Below, piece by piece: positions 34,692 to 44,848 of a DNA stretch of 64,000 bases. The position numbers were made by a program, and so were the translations under genes. Origin of the DNA: Atkinsonella hypoxylon (taxonomy: Eukaryota; Ascomycota; Sordariomycetes; Hypocreales; Clavicipitaceae); NCBI GenBank assembly GCA_000729835.1, contig JFHB01000007.1:62001-126000 (forward strand). The letters are read 5' to 3'. Within the stretch, counting starts at the first letter, position 1, and every line of letters begins with the position of its first letter. Under the pieces are notes generated by a model, which had not been told where the DNA came from, ran no database searches, and saw only the letters and a list, made by a program, of their open reading frames with translations.

Positions 34692-36862
34692 ATGGCGTAC
34701 AAACGCTCGAGGGCTGCGTTTGAGGCAGACGCGCATGCCCCGTACACTCTCTTCGGCACACCCTTGCCCGACGAGAACGATAGCCGCGACGACGGCTCAT
34801 ACCTGCCTCTGTGGAAACAGGATGTTAGGGACGATAAAGGCCGGAGACGCCTTCATGGCGCATTTACAGGAGGTTGGAGCGCCGGGTATATTGTGATCCG
34901 CATATCTCCAGACTGCTTCGGCACGACGCTGATTCGTACAGGTACTTCAACACCGTAGGCTCCAAGGAAGGCTGGACGCCATCAACTTTCATATCCAGTC
35001 GGACGAATCGGCGAAAGGATGACACATCTTCTGTGACAATTCAAGAACGGGCAGAAGAGTACATGGACGAAGAAGACTTGGCTGATGCGGCTGAAGCGCA
35101 GACGTTCCAAACAGCTGGTTCCTTCTCTGGTTTAGGAGCATCGACACAGGAGGAAATGCGTGCAGGTGGTATAACTGGCCTGTTTAGATCTACTGGTGAC
35201 ACTAAAGGCCTGCAACTGCTGCGGAAAATGGGTTGGAAGGACGGTCAAGGCGTTGGCCCAAAGGTACGACGCAACCCTCGCCTGGGCTTAGCCCAAGGTG
35301 CAGCGGAATCGGATTCCCAGACGTACCTTTTCGCTCCAGACGACACGAGCATGATTCAATTCCGCCGCAAAACGGACAGGAAGGGCCTAGGACACGAAGG
35401 TGGGATTAAGCTGCAAAGCGCAAGGAGGGACAGGGGATCCGATAGGGATAACTCAGACGACGATGACGACCGCATGTATGAGCGGAACAAAGGATTTTCA
35501 TTATTTGAGACCGAGAAAAGAAAGGCAAAGCCTGCCCGGGGCGCCTTTGGAGTTGGGGTCCTCAATGATACAGGGTCAGACGAAGAAGACCCTTATGAAA
35601 TGGGCCCAAAGATTAGGTACAGTCGAGTGATAGGCGGAGACAAGAAGAAAAAGAAGAAGGCCAATGCAGTAGCCAATCCATCACTAAAAAAGGCGCCGGT
35701 CTTCCTGTCGAAAACGGCTAGGGCCGGCAACAGCTTTCGTCGGTGTCACGACGGTCGCCTCCCGCTGAATGGATTTGTTTTGGCGGACGTTGTTGAGGAC
35801 TTGTCTGCGCTCTTGTCCCGATATGCGCCGCCTGCGGTTCCAGACGGCTGGAAGTCCTCTCGAGACCCGTCCACCAAAGACCACACTGCAGGATACGAAT
35901 CAACAGCGGATGCTGCCAGAGCGTCTACTCTGGATGCCAGATCTCGGGCTGCCCTGCTCGGTGAGAAAGCGCTCCCTGGAAAGTCCGTATTCGACTACAT
36001 CTCCTCGACCACCAGGGATAAGTTGGCTGCCGCATCAGGCAATGCGAATTTACCGCCCGGGTTGGGAGAGCTACCCGATGGGCACGCTCCCTTATCAGAG
36101 GAAGAAAAGCAACAAGCAATTTGGGAGCAGGTCCCTAAGCTTGACCAACAGACAGCGGCGGCGGCTCTGTCGCGAAGCTCTGGCGGCCCTTATGCAGATG
36201 ATGAGGCAAAGCGAGGAAGATATAGGAGATACCTCATATCTCAAGCCAAACCTGGCCAACTCATTCCTGAAATGCCACCTAGAATGACCGTCGAGGAGTA
36301 CATACGAGAAATGAATGAATTCTTCAACTGTGCTAGGATCTTCAAGCCTATGACAGGCTTCATGGCATCCAGATTTACCACCTCCAAAACCATCCTCCAT
36401 CCCACAACCAGCACTGGAAACGAAGGCACTCCAAAATCCGGATTATTGTCCATACCCGAAACAAAGGTGACCGATCCGGCTGAAGAGGCTGCTAGGATGG
36501 GCATGTTCGGGACGATGACACGATCCGTATCCGACTTCTACCCTACGCGCTTGCTGTGTAAGCGATTCAATGTTCGGGCGCCAGCGCATTCAAGACCTGA
36601 CCATGAAGCTGACAATGGTGCCTCTTCGACGACACATGCGGACCGGGGAATGCCCTCTTGGGACACTATCGCCAAACCTTCTATTCCTATTTCTATGGCC
36701 TCTGCCCCACCCCCTGCTGATGAATCTGGTAGGACAGCAATACCGATTCCCGCTTCTCAACAGCCAGTAGTGGTGGATCCTGATCAAAATGATGCTGTTG
36801 AGGGAAAGACGGCAAACGAAGATATTTTGTGGGCAATATTCGGCGATAGTGACAGCGAATAA
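34692..36862 (+). CDS. G-patch domain protein (TOUGH/GPATCH1 type)
   Basis: Two exons (34692-34885, 34942-36862) sum to 2115 nt, 704 residues. The 56-nt intron GTATAT...TACAG joins HGAFTGGWSAG to YFNTVGSKEGWTPSTF, the conserved N-terminal block (DUF1604) of this family. The G-patch is at about residues 150-175: GDTKGLQLLRKMGWKDGQG. Lys-rich and acidic stretches follow, then a conserved-looking block PRMTVEEYIREMNEFFNCAR around residue 510. G-patch proteins bind and activate DEAH helicases in splicing or RNA turnover; GPATCH1/TOUGH members associate with the spliceosome or RNA surveillance, presumably in the nucleus. The acidic C-terminus ends ILWAIFGDSDSE. The assignment is solid; the specific partner is not known. 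Confidence 0.93.
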
Positions 36863-37560
36863 ATGAATAGCACATTATCCCGATGTATACACCTGTGGTA
36901 TAAAAAAAGTCTGGGCCTCACTCTTTCCTCGCTGGTTCCTGATTTGCTCGCACCTCCTTGGTGCACCAATCGTGGAGTGCCACTATCGATGCTGATAATC
37001 CCGTGACTAGCCTCTACATAAGGTTGTTGAACCTCGGCTGTTATCTGTTTTCGCAAGTACAGGCCTCAAAATCGTGGTAACTATAAGCACTGACGTCATG
37101 GCTCTCCACAAAGTCATCGGCAAGATCCCTCGCTTGATCAAGTGGCTCTCAACTTACGGAATATACCGATGTTATTATACCCAGTCCACTTTTAACTTCA
37201 CCACCACCTGAGGACTTGTTTGGTATCCGCTCTGTTACCTTAGGCACTTTAATATGTGATACTATGATATTTACTACCTGGAAGACGCCAATATGTGTTA
37301 GCGCAGTCAGGTTATATATATTTTTTTAGATGGCCCTCGGTCACCCTTCACCCTCTCCGCATCAGGCTCACAAATGACGAGCGTTGAACCTTGGACAAGG
37401 CCACCCCTGCAATCTTCTATGAAATTTCGTGCATTTGGCCACGATGATTACTGTTTGGCCTCGCCGGCTGACTGCCCGCCGTTAGCAGACTGCTGGGAGA
37501 AGTGGTGGAGAAGGACGGCATCGTGTCTCGGGCTGATAGTCGGAGCACGTGCTTGAGTAT
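36863..37560. other. Intergenic, convergent 3' ends
   Basis: Between the G-patch gene (+) and the cysteine-rich gene (-). AT-rich stretch with a T-run near 37320-37328. The 60-codon frame at 37374-37556 is not convincing. No gene called. Confidence 0.5.
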
Positions 37561-37621
37561 CGGTCAAGTACGTGCCTGTCGGGGTGTTAACTTGTGGTCT
37601 GTATTGGAAAGAGAGCATGTG

Positions 37622-38341
37622 TTATAATAGCCTTGTAAGGGGACCTCGATCCCTGAGGCAGCGGGTAGCCCGTTCCCTGGAATGGCAAAGTGTTGGGCAT
37701 ATACGGCGATGGTCGTTGCCGGTACTGCTGCAGGGAGACATGGGCTGCTGAGGGATAGGAGGTTGCTGCTGTTGAAAATCGAGCGGCTGGTTCTGACTTG
37801 CGTCCTTGTCCCTCTTCTTGTGACGGAGGAGGAGCACGATATCGACGCCAATCATCATCAGACCTGCCAAACCACCAAACGCACCACCGGCAATGGCCCC
37901 TACATTAGTCTTCTTGCAGCCACTGTTTTCTCCGGCACGGTTGCTATCGCCAGTCGCATTTGCTGGACCTGAATCCGTCTGTGTGGTGGGTGAGGATATG
38001 GCGTACGTATCGGATGAAGTTGATGATGGGCTCGACACGGCGCTGGTTATCGCTGTGCCAGTGCACATTCCGTCTGTCCCACACGTCTTGGGGTAATCGC
38101 ACCAGCTGCTATTGTCGCAGCAGACGCTCGAGCTGGGGATACAGACAGTGCCGCAGGTGCGCTTCTCGGCAGGACAACCGCTGGTCAGCGTCCTAGTGCC
38201 CGTCGCACCAACGGGACAGCAGCCCTGCAAGTAGCAGATGTAGCCTTTGTCGTAGCATATGCGTTGTGTCTCAACGCAGCAGCTGGCACCTTGAGGCATA
38301 TATACTTGAGAGCCGTGTTGTCCGACTGGCCAATCAGCCAA
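37622..38341 (-). CDS. Cysteine-rich single-pass membrane protein, tail probably frameshifted
   Basis: The open frame encodes a Cys-rich ectodomain (14 Cys, from GASCCVETQRICYDKGYICY to CGTDGMC), a Ser/Thr-rich linker with possible N-glycosylation (NATGD), one transmembrane segment (GAIAGGAFGGLAGLMMIG then VDIVLLL), a basic stop-transfer RHKKRDKD and a Gln/Pro-rich cytoplasmic tail. This architecture is common in fungal cell-surface proteins; function unknown. Start is unresolved. The frame opens without an ATG until MPQGASCC at 38299, and no signal-peptide exon was found upstream, although one is expected. After PIPQQPMSP the in-frame text becomes unlike a tail. One base later the alternative frame reads QQYRQRPSPYMPN and then GTGYPLPQGSRSPYK, a typical tail. 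A one-base loss in a CCC run near 37735 would explain this. Confidence 0.7.
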   Translation of the reverse strand: MADWPVGQHGSQVYMPQGASCCVETQRICYDKGYICYLQGCCPVGATGTRTLTSGCPAEKRTCGTVCIPSSSVCCDNSSWCDYPKTCGTDGMCTGTAITSAVSSPSSTSSDTYAISSPTTQTDSGPANATGDSNRAGENSGCKKTNVGAIAGGAFGGLAGLMMIGVDIVLLLRHKKRDKDASQNQPLDFQQQQPPIPQQPMSPCSSTGNDHRRICPTLCHSRERATRCLRDRGPLTRLL

Positions 38342-38715
38342 GCTGCGACTCAGCTGCCTTGCCGGAACTCAAAGAATCTCAACATGCAACCAACATCGTC
38401 CCTGGCAAAGAGTCGTCTTTGCAGTACTCTCAAGAGCCACCGGCCACTCTTGTAAGCTGCAGTGGCTGCCGAGGCTATTCCACGGGTGCTAGATGACTTC
38501 CGGGTTGAAGGTTCTAACGGCTCCCTCCCACCCTTGCTACACTACAGCTCCCGCGTCTCGTAACTTAACTTTCGGGAGACTTCCTTGCCTTTTGTTTCGC
38601 CCCGAAGTTGCTCGCGCCATGGCTTTACGAGCTCACTCTTGTCGTTGCCTACGTGCATCCTAGAGGCTACGTCCATGGAGGTGCGTGACACGCTTATAAA
38701 TCGGCATAGCCGTAC
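38342..38715. other. Intergenic, no gene seen
   Basis: Probable upstream region of the cysteine-rich gene. It could also contain unrecognisable 5' remains of the adjacent kinase pseudogene. A TATA-like TTATAAAT lies near 38694-38701. Confidence 0.4.
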
Positions 38716-38904
38716 TCATGCCATCCATTAGATATCCATCTTGGTAACGTGCTGGTTAGTGCACAACACGACTTTATTCGGCTGTCCGTTGGCGCAATTC
38801 CGCGAGGAACACGGCGAACCTGATTCATACCCCGTCAGACGTTTGGATGGACGTCCTCTTACCCTTAACGTGCCTTCAAGAGCGGTGGTGCCACTCAGCA
38901 TGGG

Positions 38905-38935
<31 letters not shown>

Positions 38936-39362
38936 CCACATGAATTTACGCTACAAGATGCACGTATTCCTCCAAGCGACTTTGGAGGGTCGTTTGTCCC
39001 GGCAGAAGAGCTTCGTCTAGGCAAAGACAGCCCATACACCAGTGGATTTCCGACTCCCGGAAGCTCGTTTCGCAGATCGTCGACTGGTTCGAAAAGTGGG
39101 AAGGTCGGGCAGACTTTTTTGACGCCAGCGGAGCACCCCACGGCCGGGCGACACGTATGGCCGAAGATGGAAGAAGCCTTTGAGAAACGCGTGCAAAGTG
39201 GCGACGGGATCGTCATATGGGCATGTTTTGCGACGAGGAAGAAGCGGCTGTCTTGGATATGTTTGTCTGGATGCTCAGGTATAGGCCTGAAGAGCGACTG
39301 ACTGCAGCAGGTTTTTGCATTCGGACTGGATGGTGAAGTGGGCGCGGCCAGAGTACGGGTGA
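38716..39362 (+). pseudogene. Decayed fungal protein-kinase-like gene with multiple frameshifts and a 30-A run
   Basis: Kinase-like text appears piecewise in different frames, in the correct order: DIHLGNVLVSAQHDFIRLS (catalytic-loop-like, from 38731); FREEHGEPDSYPVRRLDGRP; HEFTLQDARIPPSDFGGSF (DFG at about 38982); then, frame-shifted, HTPVDFRLPEARF; shifted again, IVDWFEKWEGRADFFD; then VWPKMEEAFEKRV; then FCDEEEAAVLDMFVWMLRYR continuing PEERLTAA; and finally FLHSDWMVKWARPEYG with TGA at 39360-39362. At least five frame changes are needed. The segment normally lying between the EARF motif and the DWFEKW motif (the DxWSLG region) is missing. A tract of 30 A at 38905-38934 sits inside, read as ten lysines. 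This resembles an expanded SRPK-like family of fungal kinases (from memory). The gene cannot make an intact kinase. Confidence 0.8.
38905..38934. repeat. A30 homopolymer
   Basis: Thirty consecutive A inside the kinase pseudogene, the longest homopolymer noted in the window. Confidence 0.97.
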
Positions 39363-39986
39363 TGCATGGACGTGATCCCTGTGACGAACTATCATAGGTT
39401 GTTATAGGGCGGGTGAGCCTTCTAGCGAATATTCATTTGATTACATGTGGAAACCTTATAAGGGGAGCCAACCTCTCCTCTCTTTTGTACAAGGTGTTAA
39501 TCCCTCAAGATCTCTTTTGATGGAAGTAGCTAGGGTCCGTATCTGTGTGCTACGCTACATTCATCACTTTTCAATCAAAGGAGCATGTTACGTGAGAATC
39601 CTAGATCCGGCCTACTCACGTTCAGACAAATTATTACCATCGATTAATTACCCAAGTAGGCAGATGGTGGGAAGCATCAATGTCATACATTTCCCTCAGA
39701 ACTGATGTCAAGTCTGGCGACAGAAATTGTTTCATTGGCCCAGTATTAATAATACAAAGAAATACCGACAGAAAGATTGGTGTAGATGCAGCATAACCGC
39801 CGAATGCCCCAAGCGCCTCGTTATCGCTTGTATGTCTAGCTTGGTAATGATAAGCGTTGGAAAAAAGAAAAAAAGAAAGAAAGAAAGGAACGAGTCCGCA
39901 GATGATTTTTGTTTCATCCTTCCAAGCATATACCTTTTTCCTAACTCCATCTCGCATGATCGCCCCCTGTTCCCTGTCGTGCAATG
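39363..39986. other. Intergenic, no gene seen
   Basis: Between the kinase pseudogene and the 3' end of the glycosyltransferase. Contains an A/G-rich tract near 39859-39888. Nothing else supported. Confidence 0.55.
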
Positions 39987-41426
39987 CTATTGAAAACCCC
40001 TCGTGGTTTTGCCAAGATTCCAGATATTGTCACATATCAAGGTCCCATCTTCCTCGTGCCGCAGCAGCTCCTTCGGGATCATGTCAAACATGCTCGTGTA
40101 CGCGTTGGATAGGCCCATGGAATATAGAAAATCGTTCCATCGGACGTGGAAGGGCGGACTGGGCTGGGATTGTCTCATCGGTGGCGCAGGCTTGATGCCC
40201 TTCTCCGTGAAGCACCTGGCGACCTTCATCCACAGCTTTTTATCCTTGAGTTGGTGTATGGCGATGGGGTCGTCGCCATGAAGCGCATGCACTCTAGACT
40301 GAGGATGCGTATCTACCCTGGCATATGCGGTACCGTCGCCTCGCGAGTCGACATCGTCGTAGTCGAACTTTTCGTCGCCGCGCAAGTTTACAAAATTCGC
40401 TTGCTCACCAGCCTTGTGCATCAGGATACCGACCGTGGCGTCTTCGCCCGTGATCACGTTGAAGCGCTCCTGCAGAGTCACGAGCAACTGCATCATGTCC
40501 CAAGTCACAGTGTACATTGATCCATGAGCAAAGGTGTTGTAGCCTGAGTCGGAAAAGTATAGTTGTCCGATGACTGTCCGATTCACAGTCGCTGTAAGTC
40601 GGCCGGTTCTGTTGGACAACCTCGGAGCCAGGTATCTCTGCCAAAAGGCAGGGGCGTTCAGCCATAAGTCTGTATCTAGCTTGGTGACAAACTCGTATTT
40701 GTGGCCGCTGTTGAGAAGCCATTTGTAAAACTCCATTGTTTTAATCGTATTCGCCGTGACATCGTCCTCTGGAAGATGATCAAGGACAACCATGTCCCCA
40801 AATGTTCTATTCTCGTACCGAAGTGTCTCATTCCATCCAGGCCCTGGGTTTGACACAACGAAACGTGGGACAAAGGGGACATCACGAAAAAGTCGCATCC
40901 AGGTCGACCGTATCAGCATTCGGCGCTCCACATCTTGTGCAGCGCAAATGACAGCGGCAAGCCACGGGCGCTCTTTTCCATCGTGTGCTTTCTGTCGATG
41001 CGGCTGTTGGGGAGACTCGGGGAAGGGCAATAGCGACTGCTGCGGTTTGCGTAGTTTCGTGGTATCATGGTCGTGGACGAGCGTCTCGATGGTCCAGGTT
41101 CGAGGGGTATGCGTACGTACCAAGTAGAGGAAGATGACGAGGCCGAGGGCGAAGAAGACGGCGACGAGGACGAAGCGGAAGTGCCGCCGTGACATGTGCT
41201 GCAAGATGGTCGACCTCGACCACTTGGCTCTGGATCGACCATTTTCGAGAGCAATCATGGTCGAGGAGTTGGAGATTTGCAGATGGGATACACAACTTCC
41301 AATGGCTGCCTGCAGCCCCTGATGCGGCTGTTTGGCGGGCAGGGCAGGGCTACCATGCCAATCACGAAGCTGAGGGGGAGGGTGAGAATAAAGGGTCTGG
41401 TTCCCCCGTCTTGAGGCAGGCGGCAC
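39987..41426 (-). CDS. Type II membrane glycosyltransferase, GT31 (beta-1,3-galactosyltransferase-like)
   Basis: Single-exon frame of 479 codons. The likelier start is the ATG at 41258 (MIALENGRSRAKWS), giving 423 residues: a short basic cytoplasmic N-terminus, one transmembrane anchor (FVLVAVFFALGLVIFLYLV) and a lumenal catalytic domain. The latter shows the family block ERRMLIRSTWMRLFRDVPFV, the linker EDDVTANTIKTMEFYKWLL, the metal-binding DxD in FVTKLDTDLWLN and, further on, the acidic motif ITGEDATVGILM. That order matches PF01762 Golgi galactosyltransferases. Several N-x-S/T sites lie in the lumenal part. It would transfer a sugar, probably galactose, to glycan acceptors in the Golgi; the acceptor cannot be deduced. 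No intron is needed. Confidence 0.88.
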   Translation of the reverse strand: MPPASRRGNQTLYSHPPPQLRDWHGSPALPAKQPHQGLQAAIGSCVSHLQISNSSTMIALENGRSRAKWSRSTILQHMSRRHFRFVLVAVFFALGLVIFLYLVRTHTPRTWTIETLVHDHDTTKLRKPQQSLLPFPESPQQPHRQKAHDGKERPWLAAVICAAQDVERRMLIRSTWMRLFRDVPFVPRFVVSNPGPGWNETLRYENRTFGDMVVLDHLPEDDVTANTIKTMEFYKWLLNSGHKYEFVTKLDTDLWLNAPAFWQRYLAPRLSNRTGRLTATVNRTVIGQLYFSDSGYNTFAHGSMYTVTWDMMQLLVTLQERFNVITGEDATVGILMHKAGEQANFVNLRGDEKFDYDDVDSRGDGTAYARVDTHPQSRVHALHGDDPIAIHQLKDKKLWMKVARCFTEKGIKPAPPMRQSQPSPPFHVRWNDFLYSMGLSNAYTSMFDMIPKELLRHEEDGTLICDNIWNLGKTTRGFQ

Positions 41427-41559
41427 GCACTTGAAATATCGAGACCAGGGTAGAATAGACCAGAACAGTGCAGAAAGTGAGGCGCGAAGCTGGGCTTGTT
41501 GACTCTCGGGCTATGATTCCTCCCGTCTATCAATTTGATATCAAATGGCATGACATGAT

Positions 41560-41588
41560 GCAGACGCAGACGCAGACGCAGACGCAGC
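41560..41588. repeat. GCAGAC hexamer repeat
   Basis: Nearly five tandem GCAGAC units. Confidence 0.9.
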
Positions 41589-41751
41589 CGCGGCTGGCGG
41601 ATTTGACAAAGACAGTATACTAGTCAGGAAGGGGGCGGTGGGGGAGGAGGGAGGCTTTATGCCACGATTGCAATCTTGATACCTTGATATGTTTTGCAAA
41701 AAAAACAAAGCTTACTCCGTCCTTTACGTTTTTTCTTGTCCCTGCCAAGCA

Positions 41752-41789
41752 CCGCCATTGCCATTGCCATTGCCAGTGCCAGTGCCAGC
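41752..41789. repeat. TGCCAT/TGCCAG hexamer repeat
   Basis: Tandem TGCCAT units grading into TGCCAG units, about six in all. Confidence 0.9.
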
Positions 41790-42490
41790 ACCTGCACTTG
41801 CATACCCGAGTTGGTCCACCAGCCAGCCAGTCAGTCAGTCGCTTCTCCCATAGCTTCGTGGCTATGGGTGTTGTCTTCACATCTTATTCCCTTCGAAGCA
41901 AAGCAGCCTCTTCCTGCGATCAGCTCCATGTCATTCATTAGGTGACCATGGCTCACACACTTCTTCATCAATTTGTCTTCATTACCCACTTACCGGGGCC
42001 CGGGGCAGGCCCATGAAATCTTGGATCTTTTCCAGGGGTAAGACCAATTGCATGTGGTCTAGGCTTGCTGACCTGAAACGAAACCTTCTTTGATGGATCG
42101 AGCTCCGTCTGTGTGGCTTGCGGCAGTCGCGACCAATCTGCCCCGAGCCACACAACGAGCCGTATCCACTGGGATGCATTCAAGTTTGAGTCAACCCAGC
42201 TGACTCTCCTCTACGGAATACTTGCAGGATATCTTTAGTCACAGTGGCTTGGGCGCCGAGCCACTTCGACAGGAACCAGGAACCATCTCAGTGCCATCTG
42301 AAACAACAGCGCCAAACCCACGCCCTGGGCTGCTGTCATACGACACAACGACACAATAGAGCAGGGCCAGCTCATCGTTAGACACGGTGAGCGATACTGC
42401 CGCATGGAAATCGAGACGGGCCCGCTGTGCTGTATTGTAAGTATAGATTCAATACTGATTTAATTCAGGATCAATTCTGACGGCAATTAG

Positions 42491-42661
42491 AACTCGCAGT
42501 TTGGCACGACGAGTGCCTTGAAGAAGCATTTGGAAAGGGCTCATGGCGCCGTGTGTGTTTCCTCCTCTGCCGGAGCTTTGTCGTCAGTAGACGACCAGCA
42601 AACCACCAATAAGTTTGAACTTAGACGCTTGCAAGCGTATGTGAAAGCGACACTAATGTAG
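42491..42661 (+). pseudogene. Possible BED zinc-finger / hAT transposase remnant
   Basis: A 56-codon open stretch begins NSQFGTTSALKKHLERAHGA and continues to FELRRLQAYVKATLM before TAG. TSALKKHLERAHG matches the His half of BED-type zinc fingers found at the N-terminus of fungal hAT transposases (family knowledge). The paired cysteines expected about 15-20 residues upstream are not in the same open frame, although GPLCCI occurs at about 42420-42440. Flanks are AT-rich and contain no transposase body. Treat as a fragment of low certainty. Confidence 0.35.
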
Positions 42662-44848
42662 CACGCGACAGATTTTTATACCAACATGCAGAAACTCGCC
42701 TTCCCACGATTACTCACCCAATAAAATGATGTGCTTACAGCACCCCTGCACTTAGTGCGTTGTAGCGCACTATGTTAAGATAATATCCTGAAAAATTCTT
42801 GGGAAAAAAAAAAAAACAAAGAAAGAATCTAAACTTCTTTTGACTTTAATTGATTTCATTATTTTTGCCACAAACTTCCTCTATTCTTTCTGGTTTTATG
42901 TGTGCTAAAGATATCATAATAAATCTAGGCTCTAGTAGGCCCATCGAAAGACATACTGGTGGGTGGTAGATGACAAGTCCACTAGCCAAGAGGTCGGCCA
43001 GGAATAAACTTCTCAGCGACGGTGATCTAGCTGTTGTATGGACTGACTTCAGTGTTATGGCTTTGGTGATTGTGGGGTCGGATCGATATGAATGGAGGAA
43101 GCCCGATATAACGACGAAAACTATGCGACTATGTCAAACCTTCTCGTCAAGTTCTAAAGTAAGGCATACACTCTTATACTTGCTCGGTCCTCAGAGTCCG
43201 TGCGTGCCCACGAATTCAGTCCATTGACGAACCGAAGCATCATGGTCACGACATTCAACACTGGCCGTCCAACTACGCTCTAGTCGCGAATCGTAATTAA
43301 CGGCGACTTGCGCAAACAGACTATAAGCTCATGCGTGGACAAGCCGACTGCAATTTGTATCAGCAAAAAGTCTTCGTCCATGAATTATTCAAAGGGATGA
43401 ACGTCGGATTAGAGCTGTCAGTGTTTACAAAGGCGGCGCAACTCCTTCAAAAGCTGGCCTATACCTTCTTTGACAATTTCGTCGTTCTAATGACTTCTGT
43501 GCTCGCCTACCTTTGAGACGGTTAGCCAAGTTGGTCAACGTCACGCACTCCGCGCAAGTTTCTTTCCAAGAGACCTCGTCCACCATCAGGGAAAATGGAT
43601 TTGTCTATGTGACTGATTCCAGTCAAATCGTCGTTTTTCAGGCCCCAATCAAGACACGACCGACTCCCAAGACGACTTGACTTCGCCCTCAACAAAATGA
43701 CCGGAAGCCTCCAGATACACGAGGGCTGTTCCGATAAACTACACGTCTGAAGACCGAAAGGGCTTGACGATTTCGCGGCGGAGAGGGCGGCAAATCCCTG
43801 CTCCCGACTCTGAATGCTTATAATACAGTTGATACATTTCAAAGACCAAAGCAGACTATCTCCATCAATTAATAATCGACAACAAGCGAGCGTATCACTT
43901 GACAGTGGTAATCAAGCCAACGTGGTATTGGTGTTCTCGTAAGGTCTCATCTTTAGTCATAGTCTTTCCCAACTATCAGAACGGGCAGGTTCCCACTCAG
44001 CCTGGCGCATTGTCGTATAAAGCTCTTCGAGAAAATTGGTCCCCACCCAGAAGATTGCGTCATACGGTCGTCAGTCAAAGAATGTCTCGCCGTCTTCGTG
44101 TACGCTGTGCTTTGAATCCGATGCTCAACTACACCAAGGCAGAACACGGCAATTTAGACAAACGCTCGAGAAATCCCCGTTGCAGTGTTCCAATGAAAAC
44201 ATGAAGTAATACCGAGGACAACGCATCAAGCTAAGCGGGAAATACAGTCTGACTTCCTGATCTGGGAATGATTCATTCCATGGGCCAGTGTTACCTTGGG
44301 TGACGGTCAGAAGCGGCCTTATAATCCGTCAACGTCAGGCTTGACATGCTTCGGACGAGAAAAGGCGATGTGTCGAAAAAGTTATCTTCAGAGGGGCCGA
44401 CTCTATCAAACAAACCAGATAAAATGGGCAATCAGCACGCAGAGGGTATTTGTCCTCTAAGCTCGTCTTACGAATTTTTCAATTTTCGGTCACAGGAGAT
44501 CTCTTCTTCTTGTACAATGTCACATTGTCGAACTCGAAGGAAAAAAAAAACACCCACCCTGCGTTTGCTCACAGGTTGGTACTTGTCTGAGTGCGGGAGG
44601 ACAAAGCAAGCCCATATGCAAGCCATGTCTACCAAATTTACGCCGATATTGAGTCGGGGAAAGAGACAAGTAAATTGCGCAACAGTAAAGAAAGCCTTGT
44701 TCTCGAAGATACGGCCGTGTGCAAAATTGTCCAAGGATGAGACGGGGCGGGACGGTGTGGGCGTCCCTCATATACCAGATTCCTCCCACCTGGTCTCCAT
44801 ATCAGACCAACAGAGCTAGATATAACGAATAGTCTGTTGTCAAGAGCC
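42662..44848. other. Gene-poor interval upstream of the methyltransferase
   Basis: AT-rich at 42.66-42.95 kb (including an A-run near 42804-42815). The rest has only short unconvincing frames on both strands. The right end should hold the promoter of the methyltransferase gene. Confidence 0.5.

Larger units (their letters stand above)
41427..42390. other. Intergenic with microsatellites
   Basis: Upstream region of the GT31 gene. It carries a GCAGAC repeat at 41560-41588 and a TGCCAT/TGCCAG repeat at 41752-41789. Open frames across them are repeat artefacts. Confidence 0.6.
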
